From Xestospongia bergquistia (lineage: Eukaryota; Porifera; Demospongiae; Haplosclerida; Petrosiidae): a stretch of DNA of 64,000 bases. Below are positions 61,209-64,000 of the stretch, one piece after another (position 1 is the first letter of the stretch; each line of letters opens with the position of its first letter). The notes beneath the pieces are model-generated. The model was not told the DNA's origin and made no database searches. It saw only the letters and a program-made list of their open reading frames with translations. The translations under genes were made by a program, and so were the position numbers. Location of the stretch: contig OZ014420.1 in NCBI GenBank assembly GCA_963965975.1, positions 1,700,001-1,764,000 of the forward strand. The letters run 5' to 3'.

Positions 61209-62185
61209 AGGTATTTTTACCTGTTCCAGGACAAAAAGAAGGATCAATAGAGTCAATATCAAATGTGAGATATACAGGTCGATTTCCACCCATTTGTTCT
61301 CTTACAGATTTCATTAAAGGTACTAGAGATTTGTTCCAGCACTCAGTGGCCATAACCATACGAAAACCCTAAACAGAAAACTCTTTTTAATTGAGTTAAC
61401 ATCTCATAATAGATAACATATAACTACTATTAAACATTAATATGTTTCTTTCAATAACAATATTATTCACGTGCACGTGTCGTTTACCTGATCTTGTGGC
61501 CATTTATAGTCATCAGGTCCATATCCTCCTCCTCGTAACCCAATTTGGACCACATAATTAGGATCAATAAGTCCTTCTTCAACTGCTCGTCTCATTGGTG
61601 TTCCGTGAGCTATCTTCTCTCCAAACATGGTATCATTCACATCTGCATGAGCATCAACATGAATCATACCCACTGGACCGTATTTGTCACTGACAGCACT
61701 CAGCACACCAAGAGCTAGAGTATGGTCTCCACGACTCCACCTATCCCAATTGGAATACATTTAGCATTGAGGATCTTCTTATAAAACTCAGTGATGTTAT
61801 TGAGGCTCTTTGAGAGATTGTACGGGTTCACAGGAACATCACCAATATCAGCAACTTGCAAAGACTCAAATGGTGCAGCTCCAGTCACTCTGCTGTATGG
61901 ACCAATCAAACTAGACTCATGTCGTATCATTCTAGGTCCATGTCTTGTTCCTGATCTCCACGAAGTACCATTATCCATTGGTATTCCCACAAAACAGACA
62001 TCTAATCCTTCAGGATCACCTTGTTGGAGAGGAAGTCTCATCATTGTAGCTATCCCTCCAAACTCAGGAACTACAGTCTCTGGTAAAGGAAAGTTGAATG
62101 GTTTCTGAAGAGCTATAGCATGGTGGACTCCTCTCCTGTTGAAAAGTGATAGACAAAGCCTTAAAGAATGGCAAATCTTAGCCAT
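60883..62185 (-). pseudogene. Agmatinase 3, frameshifted copy of agmatinase 2
   Basis: All four exons and splice sites of agmatinase 2 are recognisable, with the start MAKICHSLRLCLSLFNRRGV and the end VKYMK. An 8-bp tandem duplication (ccacgact/ccacctat context, about 61727-61742) breaks the frame exactly within the GGDHT metal-binding motif, giving IGIGGVVETIL and stop. Elsewhere few changes are seen ([16 protein letters not shown]), so the break is recent. An assembly error is possible. An intron holds a (CA)n run at 61174-61198. Confidence 0.75.
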
Positions 62186-62473
62186 AGTCAACAAGTTATA
62201 GTTAAATAGTGTTCATGCCAGGACAGCACTTTAATTCACGGGCGTTTATCAGGCATTACACTTCCCTTTTAAGGCGGGGCAGATTATACTTCCTAATAAG
62301 GTGTGGCTGTGCTACACTAGGGTAATTTTGGCAACGATGCGTGAATATTTTCTCCTCCAAGGTAATTATCGCATTGCTATAATTACCGTGTAGCGGCTAA
62401 TTTGGAAGAGAAAATTTCTAGCCCAACGAGTTACAGTATTACATTATTGTCAGTGATACAGCTGGGCAAGCTC
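62186..62473. promoter_or_regulatory. Promoter-like region upstream of agmatinase 3
   Basis: Not coding. It carries GGCGGGGC at about 62273 and GGTGTGGCTGTG near 62301, GC-box-like sites in otherwise AT-rich DNA. The right edge is the break point of the truncated agmatinase 4. Confidence 0.35.
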
Positions 62474-63324
62474 AGGACGATGACTACCCATTTGCTCTCT
62501 AATAGAATCCATTAAAGGAATCAAGGACTTTTGAGAGCAATCATCAGCCATGATCATTCGAAAACCCTATAATCATAACGTTAATTGAAATCGACTACAT
62601 TTTATTTACAAACCTGTTCTTTTGGCCAATTAAAATCATATGGAGAATATCCTCCTCCTCTTAATCCAATTTGTACCACATAATTAGGATCAATAAGTCC
62701 CTCTTCAACTGCTCGTCTGAACGGTGTTCCATGTGCTATCTTCTCTCCAAACATGGTATCATTCACATCTGCATGAGCATCAACCTGAATCATACCCACT
62801 GGACCATATTTTGCACCTATGGCTCTCAAGACACCAAGAGCTAGAGTGTGATCTCCACCTATCCCTAGTGGTGTACAACCTACTGATAATATCTTCTTAT
62901 AAACCTCAGTTATGTTATCTAGACTCTTTGAGAGATTGTATGGATTTACAGAGACATCCCCAATGTCAGCAACTTGTAAAGATTCAAATGGTGCTGCTCC
63001 AGTCATTCTGTTATGTGGACCTAGTACAGTAGACTCATGTTGTATCATTCTAGGTCCATGTCGGGTCCCTGATCTCCATGAAGTGCCGTTGTCCATTGGT
63101 ATTCCCACAAAACAGGCATCTAGTCCTTCAGGATTGGCTGGTTGTAGTGGTAGTCTCATCATAGTAGCTATCCCACCAAACTCAGGTACTACTGTTCCTG
63201 GAAAAGGGATGTTAAATCCTCCTGATCTGGTAAGAGTCGCAGTATGATGGATACTCCTTTTGAGAAGTGGAAGCCATCTCAATAATGATATAGTCTGTTT
63301 ATTCATAATCGAGATAGTAGCCAT
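62474..63324 (-). pseudogene. Agmatinase 4, 3'-truncated copy of agmatinase 1
   Basis: Exon 1 (62607-63324) is open and close to agmatinase 1, with [10 protein letters not shown] and [13 protein letters not shown] intact; one visible change is GTPFRRA for GTPMRRA. Exon 2 runs only to the words SIREQMGSH, where the match to agmatinase 1 ends at about 62474. The exons with [14 protein letters not shown] and the C-terminus are absent, so two metal ligands are missing and the enzyme cannot be complete. Confidence 0.85.
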
Positions 63325-63405
63325 TTTGTTTATTATTAATAAAATATTTTCACTGCAAAACTAACGACACACCCTAATTAAAAATATTACACTGTTAGCA
63401 ATAAT

Positions 63406-63676
63406 CTATTTAGTGTATTTGACTCCAGGTAATACACATAACATTTCAAAGAGCAGGTTAGCAGCAGTAAGGGCAGTTGCTCCAGAAGCATCATACAATG
63501 GATTAACCTATATATAGTAGAATATAATATAGAAACTTAATGAGCAAGTACTGACCTCAACAAGATCTGTTGCAACAAGATTAATTCCTCGTAAACCTCT
63601 GATGATCTCCAGTGCTTGCATAGATGTCAATCCTCCTACTTCTGGAGTACCTGTATATATGCATATGTATTTTATT

Positions 63677-63709
<33 letters not shown>

Positions 63710-63714
63710 TATAC

Positions 63715-63767
<53 letters not shown>

Positions 63768-64000
63768 CAAAAGGTATTCTTACCTGTTCCAGGACAAAAA
63801 GAAGGATCAATAGAGTCAATATCAAATGTGAGATATACAGGTCGATTCCCACCCATTTGTTCTCTTACAGATTTCATTAAAGGTACTAGAGATTTGTTCC
63901 AGCACTCAGTGGCCATAACCATACGAAAACCCTAAACAGAAAACTCTTTTTAATTGAGTTAACATCTCATAATAGATAACATATAACTATTATTAAACTT
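63406..64000 (-). CDS. Agmatinase 5, 3' part (runs off the window)
   Basis: The 3' exons match agmatinase 2: [52 protein letters not shown] and the end VKYTK. The stop is at 63406. The 5' exon lies beyond 64000. It stands to agmatinase 4 as agmatinase 2 does to agmatinase 1, about 14.3 kb away, so the pair was duplicated together. Confidence 0.8.
63686..63766. repeat. (CATA)n/(TA)n/(GT)n microsatellite in an agmatinase intron
   Basis: The (GT)n part has about 22 units. The same intron in agmatinase 2 has almost none and agmatinase 3 has a short (CA)n, so the array expanded after duplication. Confidence 0.85.

Overview
The window looks like a demosponge chromosome segment, most likely Amphimedon queenslandica or a close relative. 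The DNA is AT-rich. Genes are animal-type with many exons and introns of about 40-100 bp. Intergenic gaps are often under 120 bp. Two gene families typical of sponges are present: a Roco GTPase with death domains and secreted fibrinogen-related (FReD) proteins. The species name is an inference from these features, not a database match.

Left part (1-22.4 kb), single-copy genes: a Roco/death-domain GTPase (+), then a long NBAS gene (-, 4439-19122). A complete B-type cyclin gene lies on the opposite strand inside one NBAS intron. ULK3 kinase (-) sits 108 bp upstream of NBAS. ULK3 shares a head-to-head promoter of about 100 bp with a lysine/serine-rich gene that has a possible coilin/ubiquitin-like N-terminus (+, 22389-27336).

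Middle part (22.4-50.4 kb), a tandem triplication. Each unit carries the 3' part of the Lys/Ser-rich gene (+), an FReD gene (-), a selenophosphate synthetase gene (SEPHS, -) and part or all of a guanidino-acid hydrolase (agmatinase) gene (-). Only the third unit has an intact SEPHS2. It is a selenoprotein gene, with an in-frame TGA at the catalytic position and a SECIS hairpin about 95 bases past the stop. The two older SEPHS copies are pseudogenes with shared stop codons. The three FReD copies all stay open at exactly 415 codons.

Right part (47.8-64 kb), an arginine-themed neighbourhood: agmatinase 2, agmatinase 1 and SEPHS2 lie head-to-tail with gaps of 78 and 57 bp. They are followed by cytosolic arginyl-tRNA synthetase (+), two SLC25 carriers of the basic amino-acid/acylcarnitine type (-), and three more agmatinase copies: one frameshifted, one truncated, one running off the window.

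Mobile and repetitive DNA is modest: a hAT fragment, a roughly 290-bp MITE-like insert, two related terminal-inverted-repeat elements (one with a 30-bp minisatellite core), and many microsatellites. Several (CT)n arrays form the polypyrimidine tracts of NBAS splice acceptors. No rRNA, tRNA, CRISPR array or viral element was recognised.
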